A stretch of DNA of 64,000 nt from Desulfocarbo indianensis (GCA_001184205.1 LBMP01000004.1:261755-325754), one strand, 5' to 3'; shown: positions 7,196 to 16,497, numbered from the stretch's first letter. Notes: generated by a model not told the origin, from the letters alone. Numbers and translations: made by a program.

Positions 7196-7224
7196 ATTGT
7201 TAGGTCTGAGGCGCTGGTTGTCAA
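7196..7224 (-). promoter_or_regulatory. candidate sigma-70 promoter of the peptide locus
   Basis: On the minus strand TTGACA (7219-7224) and AACAAT (7196-7201) are 17 bases apart. The leader then carries a small hairpin, GTCCC-TTCAT-GGGAC at 7168-7182, just before the Shine-Dalgarno of the peptide gene. The interval 7144-7299 otherwise shows nothing. Confidence 0.55.
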
Positions 7225-7299
7225 GGCCTTATTGCATTTAGGCGCCTTGTGATCGGGCCTGGGCGATGGCGGCGGAACGTAAGATATGGCGGCGCGGGG

Positions 7300-8379
7300 C
7301 TAATCGCCGAAGCCATGCCTGGGGGGCGGGGCCGGCTCGGCCTCCCGGGCGGCCGGGGCCCGGAAACCGCCGCCCGCGTAAAGAAAGGCCCCCGGCAGGG
7401 TGGTCACCACGATGGAGAGGTTGGCCACCAGGCCCAGGAGGAACGAATCAGTGGGCGAGAGCCCCACCAGGGCGAAAAAGGCCACGTAGAGCCCCTCCAC
7501 CACCCCGAAGCCGGAAAGGCTCACCGGTATGCGGGTGAACAACAGGGCCAGGGGCGCCACGGCCATGGATTGCAAAAGGCTCAAAGGGATGTCAAAGGCC
7601 AGGGCGGTGAGCCAGGTGCCCACCACCGGCACTGACTGCTCGGCCAGGGTGATAAGGAAAAACCACAGCAGCGCGGCCCGCTGGCGGCGGTAATCTGCGT
7701 AGGCGGTCAGGAAGCGGCCCAGCCAGCGGAGCGCCTTGCCCCGGCCGGCCAGCTTTCGGGTGAGGTTTTGCAGGCGGCCGGCCAGCCAATTGGACAGGGA
7801 GAACAACACCGCCAGGGCCGAGACGGCCAACACCGCCAGGCTGAGCCACAGCACCTGGGCCGGCAGGTCCGCGGCCAGGCCGGCCAGCACGATCAAGGCC
7901 AGGCCCGCGGCCAGGGCGGCGGCCAAAAAGCCCAGGGTGCGCTCCAGCACCACCGAAGCGGCCACCAGATCGGAGGGCCGGCCCGGCCCGGAAACCGCCG
8001 CCACCCGCATGGCGTCGGCCCCCACCGTGCTGGGCAGAAAGCAGCCCACGAAGGAGGCCACGTAATAGGACTTGAGCGCCTCGCCGAAGCTCACCGCCAG
8101 ATCGCGGCAGATTAAAAGCAGCCGCCATTTGTAGGCCATCACCGCCCGGTCGATGGTTATCCACAGGGCCAGCCAGCCCAGGTATTGCCAGTGGCAGTTT
8201 TTCAGGGAGCGCCAGGCCGAGGGCAGGTCCACCAGAAAGCCCAGGAGGATCACCATCAGCCCTCCGCTGATGACGAGCCGCAGCCATGTCTTGCTGGTTT
8301 TGTTGGAGGCGGCGGCCAAGCTATCTTCTTCTCCCTGCCGGCGGTTTGCAAAAGCTGCTGGCAAGCTATCACGGCGCAT
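7300..8379 (-). CDS. UPF0104 / lysylphosphatidylglycerol-synthase-type membrane protein
   Basis: The polytopic inner-membrane protein (359 residues from this start) has about eight hydrophobic segments, from TWLRLVISGGLMVILLGFL to the C-terminus. It belongs to the family related to the flippase part of MprF and to AglD-like proteins, often linked to lipid-carrier or glycolipid handling. Recognisable family features are the YYVASFVGCFLPSTVGADA region and the late segment VSLSGFGVVEGLYVAFF. The start is uncertain: Met at 8379 is used, Met at 8448 is also in frame, and neither has a clear Shine-Dalgarno. There is no partner gene on the same strand. Confidence 0.75.
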   Translation of the reverse strand: MRRDSLPAAFANRRQGEEDSLAAASNKTSKTWLRLVISGGLMVILLGFLVDLPSAWRSLKNCHWQYLGWLALWITIDRAVMAYKWRLLLICRDLAVSFGEALKSYYVASFVGCFLPSTVGADAMRVAAVSGPGRPSDLVAASVVLERTLGFLAAALAAGLALIVLAGLAADLPAQVLWLSLAVLAVSALAVLFSLSNWLAGRLQNLTRKLAGRGKALRWLGRFLTAYADYRRQRAALLWFFLITLAEQSVPVVGTWLTALAFDIPLSLLQSMAVAPLALLFTRIPVSLSGFGVVEGLYVAFFALVGLSPTDSFLLGLVANLSIVVTTLPGAFLYAGGGFRAPAAREAEPAPPPRHGFGD

Positions 8380-8603
8380 GGGGCCGGTCAACGTGGCCGG
8401 TGAATCGCCATTTAAATCACGCGGGTTGCATTTTCCAGAGTTCTTCATTAATCTTGGGCGGGTTATGCCGCCGGCGCCTCTTTTGCCCCTGGCTGGGCGC
8501 GGACGGCGCGCCGGGCTCCAAATATTTTCGAGGCGCGCAGGACCACGCCCCGCCAGCTCCGGCAAGTCATAGTTAATCCAGTCAGTTGCGGAGGTAAGGC
8601 TTC

Positions 8604-9326
8604 ATGGCAAGGAAAGGGTGGAAGGCGGCACTGGCGGTAATGGTTTGTTTGACCTTGATGAGCGGCACGGCTCTGGCCGGGCTGGTGGATGAAGTGGCGG
8701 TGGGCATCCGCTGGAAAAAATTCGAGCTCACCGGCGACAAAGGCTTCACCGGCACCATCACCTCCAATTCAGTGGATGAAAAAACCGAGATTTACCCCAC
8801 CAACCTGAACGCCCTGGTCACCTTTTGCCCTTACGGCGGCCTGGTTTTCGAGTACGACCGCTTCGGCGCGGTGATGGAGCGCGACGGCCGTCTGTTCTGG
8901 GACACCTTCATGCTGGGCGTCAACGTGCGCCATCATTTCAAGGAGTACCGCCTGGCTCCCTACGCCATGGTGGGCGTGACCTGGAGCCGGGTGCGTTTCG
9001 ACGAAAACAACTGGTGGCGCTACGGCTACGGCAGCGTGCAGGAATTCGACGAGTATTCCAAGGGCAGGCCGCCCGAGGACTGGATGACCGCCACCCGGCG
9101 CCTGCGCAACATGCAGCCGGATGATTGCTTTGGCTGGGCTTTCGGTTGCGGCGTGGATGTCTTCCTCACCGAGCACATCGCCCTCAACCTGGACGTCAAA
9201 TGGAACCGGGCCGAGACCGACGTGAACTACCGCACCCGGATCGACGATCACAATGAGATAGACCGCGATTTCACCTACGACCTGAACACGGTCTCCTACG
9301 GGCTGGGTGTGCGCTGGTATTTTTAA
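8604..9326 (+). CDS. outer-membrane beta-barrel protein
   Basis: The 240-residue exported protein has a clear signal peptide (residues 1-25, ending GTALA before GLVDE). The mature part alternates polar and hydrophobic residues in amphipathic strands and ends in YGLGVRWYF, with the terminal Phe typical of BAM substrates. It resembles small 8-10-stranded OmpW/OmpA-barrel-like proteins, but I cannot assign a family. The start is supported by GGAGGTAAG about ten bases upstream. It is followed by a terminator-like hairpin, so it is probably monocistronic. Confidence 0.85.
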   Translation: MARKGWKAALAVMVCLTLMSGTALAGLVDEVAVGIRWKKFELTGDKGFTGTITSNSVDEKTEIYPTNLNALVTFCPYGGLVFEYDRFGAVMERDGRLFWDTFMLGVNVRHHFKEYRLAPYAMVGVTWSRVRFDENNWWRYGYGSVQEFDEYSKGRPPEDWMTATRRLRNMQPDDCFGWAFGCGVDVFLTEHIALNLDVKWNRAETDVNYRTRIDDHNEIDRDFTYDLNTVSYGLGVRWYF

Positions 9327-9341
9327 CGATTTAAGTATGTT

Positions 9342-9383
9342 GGCGCGGCCGGCCTGCGGACCCCAGCGGCCGGCCCGCTTTGT
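9342..9383 (+). terminator. terminator-like hairpin
   Basis: The arms around GCGGCCGGCC (from 9346) and GCGGCCGGCCCGC (9366-9378) flank a loop of about ten bases and are followed by TTTGTT, 20 bases after the stop of the barrel gene. Confidence 0.55.
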
Positions 9384-9453
9384 TGCAAGGGGATGCCGCG
9401 CGGCGCGGCGGGCTTTGGCCTGACCGGTCCGCGCGGGGGAATGGTAAAAAAGC

Positions 9454-10437
9454 ATGCGGGTTCTGGTAACCGGCGGCACCGGCTTCACCGGCTCCCATCT
9501 GGTGCGCCGGCTTTTGAACATGGGCCATCAGGTCAGGGTGCTGGACAACCAGCCCGGTCTGTTTCACGACGAGCTGAAGCGCCTGGGCGCCGACATCACC
9601 ATCGGCTCGGTGACCGACCGGCCCCTGGTGCGGCGCTTGACCGACGGCTGCGAGATCGTGCAGCACATGGCCGCGGCCTTCCGCGAGGTCAACCGGCCCA
9701 AGAGCGTTTACTGGAATGTGAACGTGGAGGGCACCCGCATCGTGTGCCAGGCGGCCGTGGAGGCCGGGGTGCGGCGGGTGGTGTATTGCTCCACCCAGGG
9801 CGTGCACGGCAACGTGGACCACCCGCCGGGCGACGAGGACACCCCCATCGAGCCCGAGGATTACTACCAGTACACCAAGTACCAGGGCGAGGTGGTGGTC
9901 AACCAGTTCGTGGACCAGGGCCTGGAGGCGGTGACCCTGCGGCCCATGGCCATCTTCGGCCCCGGCGATCCCGCCCGTTTCCTCATGATTTACCGCCGGG
10001 TGGCCAAGGGGCGCTTCATCATGGCCGGGCCGGGCCGGGCGCTATATCATCCCCTGTACATAGACAACCTGGTGGACGCCTTTTTGCTGGCCCAGGACGC
10101 CCAAGGCGTGCTGGGCCGGGCCTACCTCATCGGCGACGAGGAATTCGTCACCATCAAGGACCTGGTGCTGCGCATCGCCAAAGCCATGGGGGTGGAGGTG
10201 CAGATAGTCCACGTGCCCTTCTGGCCGGTGTACGCGGTGAGCGCCCTGTGCGAGCTGGTCTACAAGGCTCTGCCCGGCGAGCCGCCCCTGTTCCGCCGCC
10301 GGGCGGACTGGTTCCGCCAGAACCGGGCCTTCAAGATAGACCGGGCCCGCCGCGAGCTGGGCTACGATCCCAAAGTCTCGGTGGACGAGGGCCTGAGGCG
10401 CACCGCGGTTTGGTACCGGGAAAACGGCTACTTATAG
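9454..10437 (+). CDS. NAD(P)-dependent epimerase/dehydratase (extended SDR)
   Basis: The 327-residue protein has an N-terminal Rossmann fold, with TGGTGFTGSH near residues 6-15, and the catalytic YxxxK as YQYTK. The family covers nucleotide-sugar epimerases, 3-beta-hydroxysteroid-type dehydrogenases and related enzymes. The later FGPGDPARFLMIYRRVAKG resembles the 3-beta-HSD-like subgroup, so the substrate may be a hopanoid or sterol-like lipid rather than a sugar. This is not settled. It stands alone between terminators. Confidence 0.88.
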   Translation: MRVLVTGGTGFTGSHLVRRLLNMGHQVRVLDNQPGLFHDELKRLGADITIGSVTDRPLVRRLTDGCEIVQHMAAAFREVNRPKSVYWNVNVEGTRIVCQAAVEAGVRRVVYCSTQGVHGNVDHPPGDEDTPIEPEDYYQYTKYQGEVVVNQFVDQGLEAVTLRPMAIFGPGDPARFLMIYRRVAKGRFIMAGPGRALYHPLYIDNLVDAFLLAQDAQGVLGRAYLIGDEEFVTIKDLVLRIAKAMGVEVQIVHVPFWPVYAVSALCELVYKALPGEPPLFRRRADWFRQNRAFKIDRARRELGYDPKVSVDEGLRRTAVWYRENGYL

Positions 10438-10565
10438 CCTGAAGCCGCCTGTGGGGGGCGCGCCCGCCGCTTAAGGGCCTTGCCGCTGTAATCTATAAAA
10501 TCAGTTAGCTGGCCGGGTGGGCCCGCGCGCGGGGCCGGCGGCGCAGCCGCCCCGCTTTGGCGTGA

Positions 10566-10600
10566 GGGCGGGCCGCCGCGTTGTGCGCAGCGGCCCGCCC
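10566..10600. terminator. bidirectional terminator hairpin between convergent genes
   Basis: GGGCGGGCCGC (10566-10576) and GCGGCCCGCCC (10590-10600) are perfect 11-base arms with a 13-base loop. They sit between the convergent epimerase and hydrolase genes. No long T run flanks it on either side. Confidence 0.6.
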
Positions 10601-10606
10601 GCGCGG

Positions 10607-11929
10607 TTATTTCTTGAAAGTCTCGTCCAGCCAGTTGAACACGATCTCGCTCATGAGGCTGCGGTTCTCACCCACGCAGTGCGATGAAGCGCCCAAATCC
10701 TCCGGCGTCACCACCAGCTTTTTATTGGGGTTGGGCAGGGCTTGCAGGCAGGCCTGCTGCTGCCTTTTCACTTCCTCGTTGGCGTATTCGCCCGAACCGA
10801 TGATGATCAGCGTGGGGCAGTCCACCTGGGCGGGGTCCACTTGCCAGCCCTGGTTGGCCTCGGCCAGGCCGCTGATATCGGTGGGGTCCAGGCCCCAGCG
10901 CCAGGACACCACCCCGGCGGTGGCCCGTTTGAAGGCTCCCCATTGCTTTATCTCTTCCGGGGTGGCCTTGGCGTTGGGCATGGACTTGAAAAGGGCGTAC
11001 TCATCGATCACCGCCGAGTTCAGCACCGCCGCCTTGACCCTTTTATCCTTGGCCGCCAGGCGGGGAACGAAATAGCCTCCGCCGCTGATGCCGTAGGCGG
11101 CCAGGCGTTCCGGGTCCACCTCCGGCTGCTGTAAAGCGTAATCCAGCACCTTTTTGAGCGGCGCCTCCGGGTCGGGCCGGAAGAACTTGCCCTCCAGGGG
11201 CAGCATGCCCTGGCCCGGCAGGTCCACGGTGAGGAAATTATAGCCCCGCTTGATGGCCGCCGGGGCTATGTAGACGTACAGCTCCTCGGCAAAAGTCTCC
11301 CCGCCGCCGATCATGATGAGGGTGGGGCGCTTCTTGCCGCTGTTATCCACCTTGCGGTAATAGCCGGGCAGCGCCGTGCCCTCGAAGGGAATCTCGAAAT
11401 AAACCATGGGCGGGTCGAAGAGCTTGGCCGCCTCCTTGAAGACGGAACGCAATTTGTTGCCCAGTCTCTTGAATTTGGGATCGTCGGGCATCACCGAGAC
11501 CAGGGCGGTGCGGTAGTAGTTGCTGGCCCGGATCAAGGCCTCCCGGGCGCTGATCGCGTGGCCCGCGGCCAGGAATTCCCGGCCCTTGGCTTCCACCCGT
11601 TGGGCCGTGGCCTCCCACTGCTCCTGCCAGCTCCGGGGATCGCCGTCCTTGATCTGGCCGGCGGTGTAGAAGGCCTCGCCTATTTCGCAGCCCCCAAAGG
11701 GGGTGCTGCCCAAAACCCACTCCAGGACGAAATCCATCTCCACGTCGTCGAAGTGATACTTCACGTAGGGTCGGTGGGCGTCGTAGGTTTCCTTTTGTTC
11801 TTCCAACTGCACATTGGCGCTTTCCTTGGCCGCGTCCGCGGCCCAGGCCATGATGGCCGAGCCGGCCAAGGTCCAGACTCCCAACAGCAGCACTACCGCC
11901 GCCGAGGAGGTTAATAATTTTCGCGACAT
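10607..11929 (-). CDS. exported alpha/beta-hydrolase (esterase/peptidase-like)
   Basis: It has 440 residues, starting MSRKLLTSSAAVVLLLG with a signal peptide or anchor to about residue 30. The alpha/beta-hydrolase core lies in the C-terminal two-thirds, with nucleophile elbow GISGGG, an acidic residue after TLIIIGSGE, and a candidate catalytic His in GASSHCVGENRS. The helical N-terminal part and general layout resemble FrsA/DUF1100 or 2,6-dihydropseudooxynicotine hydrolase-like enzymes. The start is supported by AGGAAAGGA upstream. An in-frame extension to 12082 is basic and lacks a ribosome-binding site. The substrate is unknown. Confidence 0.82.
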   Translation of the reverse strand: MSRKLLTSSAAVVLLLGVWTLAGSAIMAWAADAAKESANVQLEEQKETYDAHRPYVKYHFDDVEMDFVLEWVLGSTPFGGCEIGEAFYTAGQIKDGDPRSWQEQWEATAQRVEAKGREFLAAGHAISAREALIRASNYYRTALVSVMPDDPKFKRLGNKLRSVFKEAAKLFDPPMVYFEIPFEGTALPGYYRKVDNSGKKRPTLIMIGGGETFAEELYVYIAPAAIKRGYNFLTVDLPGQGMLPLEGKFFRPDPEAPLKKVLDYALQQPEVDPERLAAYGISGGGYFVPRLAAKDKRVKAAVLNSAVIDEYALFKSMPNAKATPEEIKQWGAFKRATAGVVSWRWGLDPTDISGLAEANQGWQVDPAQVDCPTLIIIGSGEYANEEVKRQQQACLQALPNPNKKLVVTPEDLGASSHCVGENRSLMSEIVFNWLDETFKK

Positions 11930-12351
11930 GAATGAATCCTTTCCTAATGGAGCCCGCTTTCCGGGGTCTGAGGTAGAGCGGCTGGGGGGGGAACGCCGGC
12001 TGAGTGAAAGCCTGCTACGCTCCCGGAGTATGGCGTCCTCCGGCTCCCGCGAATTCAAAGGGCCCCGGGGCTTGCCCGGCAAGGCCGCATTTTCTTTTGC
12101 AAATCCGGAATGAACCGAGATTACCTTGAGTTAGCCATGGTAGCTTCTGCGCGGGTTGCTGTCAACCGTGCGCCTGGGCTCCGCCTTGCCCGCCGGCGTT
12201 TCGGCGGGGTCTCCTTTCGCCTTTTCCCGGCTTCATGGTATATAAGCCAGCATGGCCAAGCCGCGCCCCACGGCCAGGACGCGCGGCCGGGAAATCCAAC
12301 CGGGGGCGGGACGGTCCGGCAACCCCCGCTAGGCGGAAAGAACAGCGATAA
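11930..12351. other. 422-base intergenic region between divergent genes
   Basis: It must hold the promoters of the hydrolase (minus) and asparagine synthase (plus). I see a small hairpin, GGTTG-CTGT-CAACC near 12163-12176, and an isolated TATATA near 12238, but no convincing -35/-10 pair and no credible short gene. The base use is as GC-rich as the surrounding genes. Confidence 0.4.
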
Positions 12352-14232
12352 ATGTGCGGCATATGCGGCTTCAGTTGGCGGGATGAAGGCCTGGCGCGGG
12401 CCATGAGCGACCGTTTGCGCCATCGCGGCCCGGATCAGGACGGCGTCTGGGTGGGCGAGGAGGCCAGCCTGGGCCATCGGCGGCTCTCCATAATCGATCT
12501 TTCCGAAAACGGACGCCAACCCATGGCCAACGAGGACCGCACGGTTTTTCTGGTGGCCAACGGCGAGATTTACAACCACGAGGACCTGCGGCGGCAGCTC
12601 ATGGCCGCTGGCCACGTGTTTCATTCCCGCTCCGACTCGGAGGCCATCCTGCACGGCTACGAGGAGTGGGGCGACAAAGTCTGCGAAAAGCTCACCGGCA
12701 TGTTCTGCTTCGCGGTGGTGGATACCGTGAAGCGCCGCATCTACCTGGGCCGCGACCGCCTGGGCATCAAGCCGCTCTACTACCATCACCAGGGCGGCAA
12801 GCTCATCTTCGCCAACGAGATCAAGGCCATATTGGCCTGGGCCGGACTGGAGCGGCGGGTGAACCTGGACGGGCTCTACCGCTACCTGGGCTGGGAGTTC
12901 GTGCCCGCCCCGGATACCCTGTTCCAGGGCGTGAAAAAGCTCCGCCAGGGCCACTACGCGGTGTTCGACATGCAGAGCGGCCGCCTGAGCGAGCGCCAGT
13001 ATTGGGACCTGCATTTCAAGCCGGCCTACGCCAGGCCGGAGGAGGCGGTGGAGGACCTGCGCTCCCTGATCAAGGAATCCGTGCGGCGCAGGCTCATGAG
13101 CGACGTGCCCCTGGGCGTGTTCCTTTCCGGCGGCCTGGATTCCACCACGGTGGTGGCCTGCATGCGCGAGCTGGGCGTGGCCAACATAAAAAGTTTTTCC
13201 ATCGCCTATCCCGACCCCAGCTTCAGCGAGCTGGAATACGCCGAGGACATGGCCCGCCATTACGGCACCGAGTCCGAGGTGCTCATGATACCGGGGCTAT
13301 CCCTGGACGATTTGCAGGCGGCGGTCTACCACCTGGACGAGCCCATGACCGACCTCTCGGCCATCCCCCTCATGCTGATCTGCCGCAAGGCGAGGCAAAA
13401 GGTGACGGTGGTGCTCTCCGGCGAGGGCGGCGACGAGGTGTTCTGCGGCTATGACCGCTTCAAGGTCTCCAAGGCGGCGCGCCTTTTGGGGCTGGACGCC
13501 ATACCCGGCGCGGCCGCGCTCCTGAACGCCATAGCCGCCCGCCTGCCGGACCAGCCCCAGAAAAAGGGCGCGGTCAACGTGTTCAAGCGCATCGCCGAGG
13601 GCTTAAGGCACGCTCCGGAGGGCCTGCATCTGCGCTGGCAATATTTCCTGGCCCCCAACCAGGCGCAGGCGCTGTTCAAGCCGGAGGCCGCCGCCGGCCT
13701 GGATTTCGACGATTTCGCGCCGCTAAGGAACATCCTCAAGGGCTGCGACAGCCGCGAACGCCTGGACCGCGAGGTCTACGCGGACCTGAAGCTGACCATG
13801 GCCGACTCGGTGCTCATGAAGGTGGACAAGATGTCCATGAGCACCTCCCTGGAGGTGCGGGTGCCGTTTCTGGATCACGAGTTCGTGGAGTTCAGCGCTA
13901 AATTGCCGGGCTGGTTCAAGCTGAAGGGCTTCACCACTAAATACATCTTTCGCCACGCCATCGAGGGCCTGGTGCCCAAGCGGGTGGCCTGGCGGGGCAA
14001 GCAGGGCTATTCCCTGCCGGTGAAAAACCTGCTGCGCCAGGAGGGCCAGTTGCGGCCTCTCATGCAGGAGCTGTTGAACTCCAGCCCCCTGGTCAAGGAT
14101 TACCTGCGCGCCGGCCAGGTGGAGCGGCTCATGAAAGAGCATTTGGCCGGCACCCACAACCACAACCATCTGCTGTGGGCGCTGATGAACGCCGCCCTGT
14201 GGTACGAGCGCTTTTTCGTGAAGACCGCCTAG
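12352..14232 (+). CDS. asnB: asparagine synthase (glutamine-hydrolysing), class II
   Basis: The 626-residue two-domain enzyme has an N-terminal glutaminase with Cys2 as nucleophile (MCGICGF) and a C-terminal ATP-pyrophosphatase domain with the PP-loop SGGLDS. It converts aspartate, glutamine and ATP to asparagine. Located ahead of a polysaccharide cluster, it may instead amidate a sugar or peptide substituent, as many AsnB paralogues in such clusters are thought to do. The length is typical of the AsnB subfamily found in exopolysaccharide and exosortase regions. The ATG is preceded by a weak GGAAAG. Confidence 0.92.
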   Translation: MCGICGFSWRDEGLARAMSDRLRHRGPDQDGVWVGEEASLGHRRLSIIDLSENGRQPMANEDRTVFLVANGEIYNHEDLRRQLMAAGHVFHSRSDSEAILHGYEEWGDKVCEKLTGMFCFAVVDTVKRRIYLGRDRLGIKPLYYHHQGGKLIFANEIKAILAWAGLERRVNLDGLYRYLGWEFVPAPDTLFQGVKKLRQGHYAVFDMQSGRLSERQYWDLHFKPAYARPEEAVEDLRSLIKESVRRRLMSDVPLGVFLSGGLDSTTVVACMRELGVANIKSFSIAYPDPSFSELEYAEDMARHYGTESEVLMIPGLSLDDLQAAVYHLDEPMTDLSAIPLMLICRKARQKVTVVLSGEGGDEVFCGYDRFKVSKAARLLGLDAIPGAAALLNAIAARLPDQPQKKGAVNVFKRIAEGLRHAPEGLHLRWQYFLAPNQAQALFKPEAAAGLDFDDFAPLRNILKGCDSRERLDREVYADLKLTMADSVLMKVDKMSMSTSLEVRVPFLDHEFVEFSAKLPGWFKLKGFTTKYIFRHAIEGLVPKRVAWRGKQGYSLPVKNLLRQEGQLRPLMQELLNSSPLVKDYLRAGQVERLMKEHLAGTHNHNHLLWALMNAALWYERFFVKTA

Positions 14233-14244
14233 CCGCACATTTCA

Positions 14245-14360
14245 CGAGGGCCGCGCGTCCGGCCGCGCCAGCCAGCGTCACCCTGCGTTGCTGGCCGCTC
14301 TCGGGCCTTGAGGTAGCTTTGGCTACGCCCGCGGCCCTCGCTTGCCAGACGCCTTGTCTG
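14245..14360. other. structured intergenic element with four nested/serial hairpins
   Basis: Outer arms CGAGGGCCGCG (14245-14255) and CGCGGCCCTCG (14330-14340) are perfect. Inside are GCCAGC/GCTGGC (14267-14272, 14290-14295) and GTAGC/GCTAC (14313-14317, 14322-14326). Outside is CAGAC-GCCTT-GTCTG (14346-14360). It fills the gap between convergent genes and could be a REP-like element, a structured RNA or a complex terminator. No gene is seen in 14233-14538. Confidence 0.4.
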
Positions 14361-14538
14361 CCGGCGGCTGGCTGTGCCGGGCCCGAGTGCGAACCGTCCC
14401 TCGATTATGATGCGGCCTTTTTCATATTGGTCCCATGAATACTGACTCGGCGCTTAATGCCGCCCGCCCCTTGTGCAATATGCGGGCTGAACAGCCGTGC
14501 CGGGCGCTTGCGCGGAGGCTGGCCGCGGGGCCGGAGGG

Positions 14539-15582
14539 TCAGGACGCCACCTGTTCCTCCACCGTCGTTAAAAGATCTTGGGCCGCGCTGAATTGGGGGG
14601 ACAAGGCCAGGGCTTCGCGGAGAGCCTCCCTGGCCATGTACCAATCCTCGGTCTCGTAATACATCCTGGCCAGGTTGTAATAGATGTTCTCGTCGTTGGG
14701 ATTCACCCGCAAGGCCTTGCGGTATTGGGCCGCCGCCTCCTTGAAGCGCTTCTGCTTGCGGTAAAGGATGCCCAAGGAATTATAGACGTTTATGGTTTCG
14801 GGCTTCAGGCGGAGAAGATCGTTGAGGGTGTCCTCGGCGTCCTGGTCCATGTCCTGTTCCATGAAGACCTCGGCCGCCTTCTGGTAATAATCCGAGGCCT
14901 GCTGAAGCTGCCCCAGTTTTTCATGGCACTGGGCCATGAGCTTGTAGGCCTTGGCAAAGGCGTTGTTGATTTCGGTGGCCTTGCGGAAATAGGCGATGGC
15001 CTCCTCGTATTGGGCCTGGGCGGTCTTGATGTAGCCCAGGTTGTAATAAACTTCCGCGTGCTCATAGACCAAAAGTATCTTCTCGAAGGAGACCAGGGCC
15101 TCGGCGTAGCGGCCCTCCTTCATCAACTTCTGGCCGCGTCCCCAGAGTATCTCGGCCTGCCGTTTTTCCCCGGTGTCGCCCGCTTGCCAGATCTGCCTGA
15201 GCTTGTTCACCAGGCTGTCCTGGGGCATAGGCAGCACCAATAGCTCGGTGACCCCGGCCCGGCCGGCCTCCAGCACCTGGTCCTTGGTCATTTGCTTGGC
15301 GGTGAGCACAAAGGGAATATGGCGCAGGGCCTCGCTGGTGCGCACCAGGTTCAGGAGGCCGATTCCGCTGATTTCCGGCAGGGACCAGCCGGCCACGATG
15401 TAATCCGGCGGCTCCTTTTGCAGCGTTTTCCAGGCGTGTATGCCGTGGGAGGCCATGTATACCTTTTTAAAGCCCAACTCATGGCAGGCCCTGGCCAGCT
15501 TTTCCCGGTACACGGCATCGGCATGAGCCACGAAAGCCGTAGGATTGCCGCTCTTTTCTTTGTTTTTCGGCTGCTTGCTCAT
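14539..15582 (-). CDS. pseudo-receiver / TPR protein
   Basis: It has 347 residues. The N-terminal CheY-like fold (about residues 15-135) lacks the phospho-acceptor: the usual DxxxP motif reads GWSLP, and the conserved KP is LPMP. This domain is probably a phosphate-independent interaction module. About 150 residues to the C-terminus are tandem TPR repeats (for example YYNLGYIKTAQAQYEEAIAYF and YNSLGILYRKQKRFKEAAAQY, each cut here). The start at 15582 is supported by AGGGGAA; the in-frame Met at 15627 has none. It is a cytoplasmic scaffold of unknown partner, divergent from the polysaccharide cluster. Confidence 0.85.
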   Translation of the reverse strand: MSKQPKNKEKSGNPTAFVAHADAVYREKLARACHELGFKKVYMASHGIHAWKTLQKEPPDYIVAGWSLPEISGIGLLNLVRTSEALRHIPFVLTAKQMTKDQVLEAGRAGVTELLVLPMPQDSLVNKLRQIWQAGDTGEKRQAEILWGRGQKLMKEGRYAEALVSFEKILLVYEHAEVYYNLGYIKTAQAQYEEAIAYFRKATEINNAFAKAYKLMAQCHEKLGQLQQASDYYQKAAEVFMEQDMDQDAEDTLNDLLRLKPETINVYNSLGILYRKQKRFKEAAAQYRKALRVNPNDENIYYNLARMYYETEDWYMAREALREALALSPQFSAAQDLLTTVEEQVAS

Positions 15583-15759
15583 GGTTCCCCTGGGAGACTC
15601 GTGACTTGTGTCGCTTAGGGGAGGCATAGTTAACTAATTATTTTTAATACACGCCACGGGATTTGTACAGCCTTAAGGGCGGGGCTCTAGAAGCGCCCGC
15701 AGCAAGTTCTTTGTAAGCTGCGCCGGCAGTTGATATGATAGCCCCACGAGGAATGAACC

Positions 15760-16497
15760 ATGAGCAAGGCCTATAAAATATCCGGCGGGCTGGCGGGCGG
15801 AGGCGGCGTGCGCGCCTATCAGGACCTGGTGCTGGGCAGCCGCTCGCTTTGGTTTCTGCTGAAGTACGAATGCATCATGCTCCTGGCCAAGAATTGCCCC
15901 GGAGCCCTGGGCCTCTGGCTGCGCAAGAAGCTCTATCCCCTGCTCCTGGGAGCCAGCGGGCCGGGCTGCCTGTTCGGCTGCGGCATCACCCTGCGCCACC
16001 CCGGCAAGATCAGGCTGGGGGCCGGGGTGGTGGTGGACGACAACGTGATGCTGGACGCTAAAGGCCAGGATAATCAGGGCATTAAGCTTGGCGATCGCGT
16101 GTACGTGGGCCGTAATTCCATCGTCTATACCAAGGGCGGTGATATTGAGCTGGCCGATAAAGTGAACGTCAGCGCCAATTGCGAGCTTTTTTCCGGCAAC
16201 AAGCTTTTCATCGGCCAGGGCACGGTGATCGCGGCTTATTCCTATCTGCTTTCCGGGGGCGAATACGACTACAAGTCCCTCACCCCCCTGGCCGAGCAGG
16301 CCGGCGACGTGAGCAGGGGCGAAACCCGGGTCGGGGCCAATGTCTGGCTGGCGGCCCACGTGGTGGTGGCCGACGGCTCGCGGGTGGGCGACAACTCGGT
16401 GGTGGGGGCCGGGGCGGTGGTGCGCGGCGAGATTCCGGCCGATAGCCTGGCCGCTGGCGTGCCGGCCCGGGTGGTGCGCGGCCTGGCAAGGCAATAA
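15760..16497 (+). CDS. hexapeptide-repeat acyltransferase
   Basis: The 245-residue protein has a left-handed beta-helix built from hexapeptide repeats (GAGVVVDDNVMLDA; RVYVGRNSIV; RVGDNSVVGAGAVV), as in sugar O-/N-acetyltransferases of the WbbJ/maltose-acetyltransferase type. An N-terminal helical region precedes the repeats. The role is probably acetylation of a surface-polysaccharide residue or of a lipid-linked sugar, inferred from the cluster. It overlaps the next gene by one base (TAATG). Confidence 0.88.
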   Translation: MSKAYKISGGLAGGGGVRAYQDLVLGSRSLWFLLKYECIMLLAKNCPGALGLWLRKKLYPLLLGASGPGCLFGCGITLRHPGKIRLGAGVVVDDNVMLDAKGQDNQGIKLGDRVYVGRNSIVYTKGGDIELADKVNVSANCELFSGNKLFIGQGTVIAAYSYLLSGGEYDYKSLTPLAEQAGDVSRGETRVGANVWLAAHVVVADGSRVGDNSVVGAGAVVRGEIPADSLAAGVPARVVRGLARQ

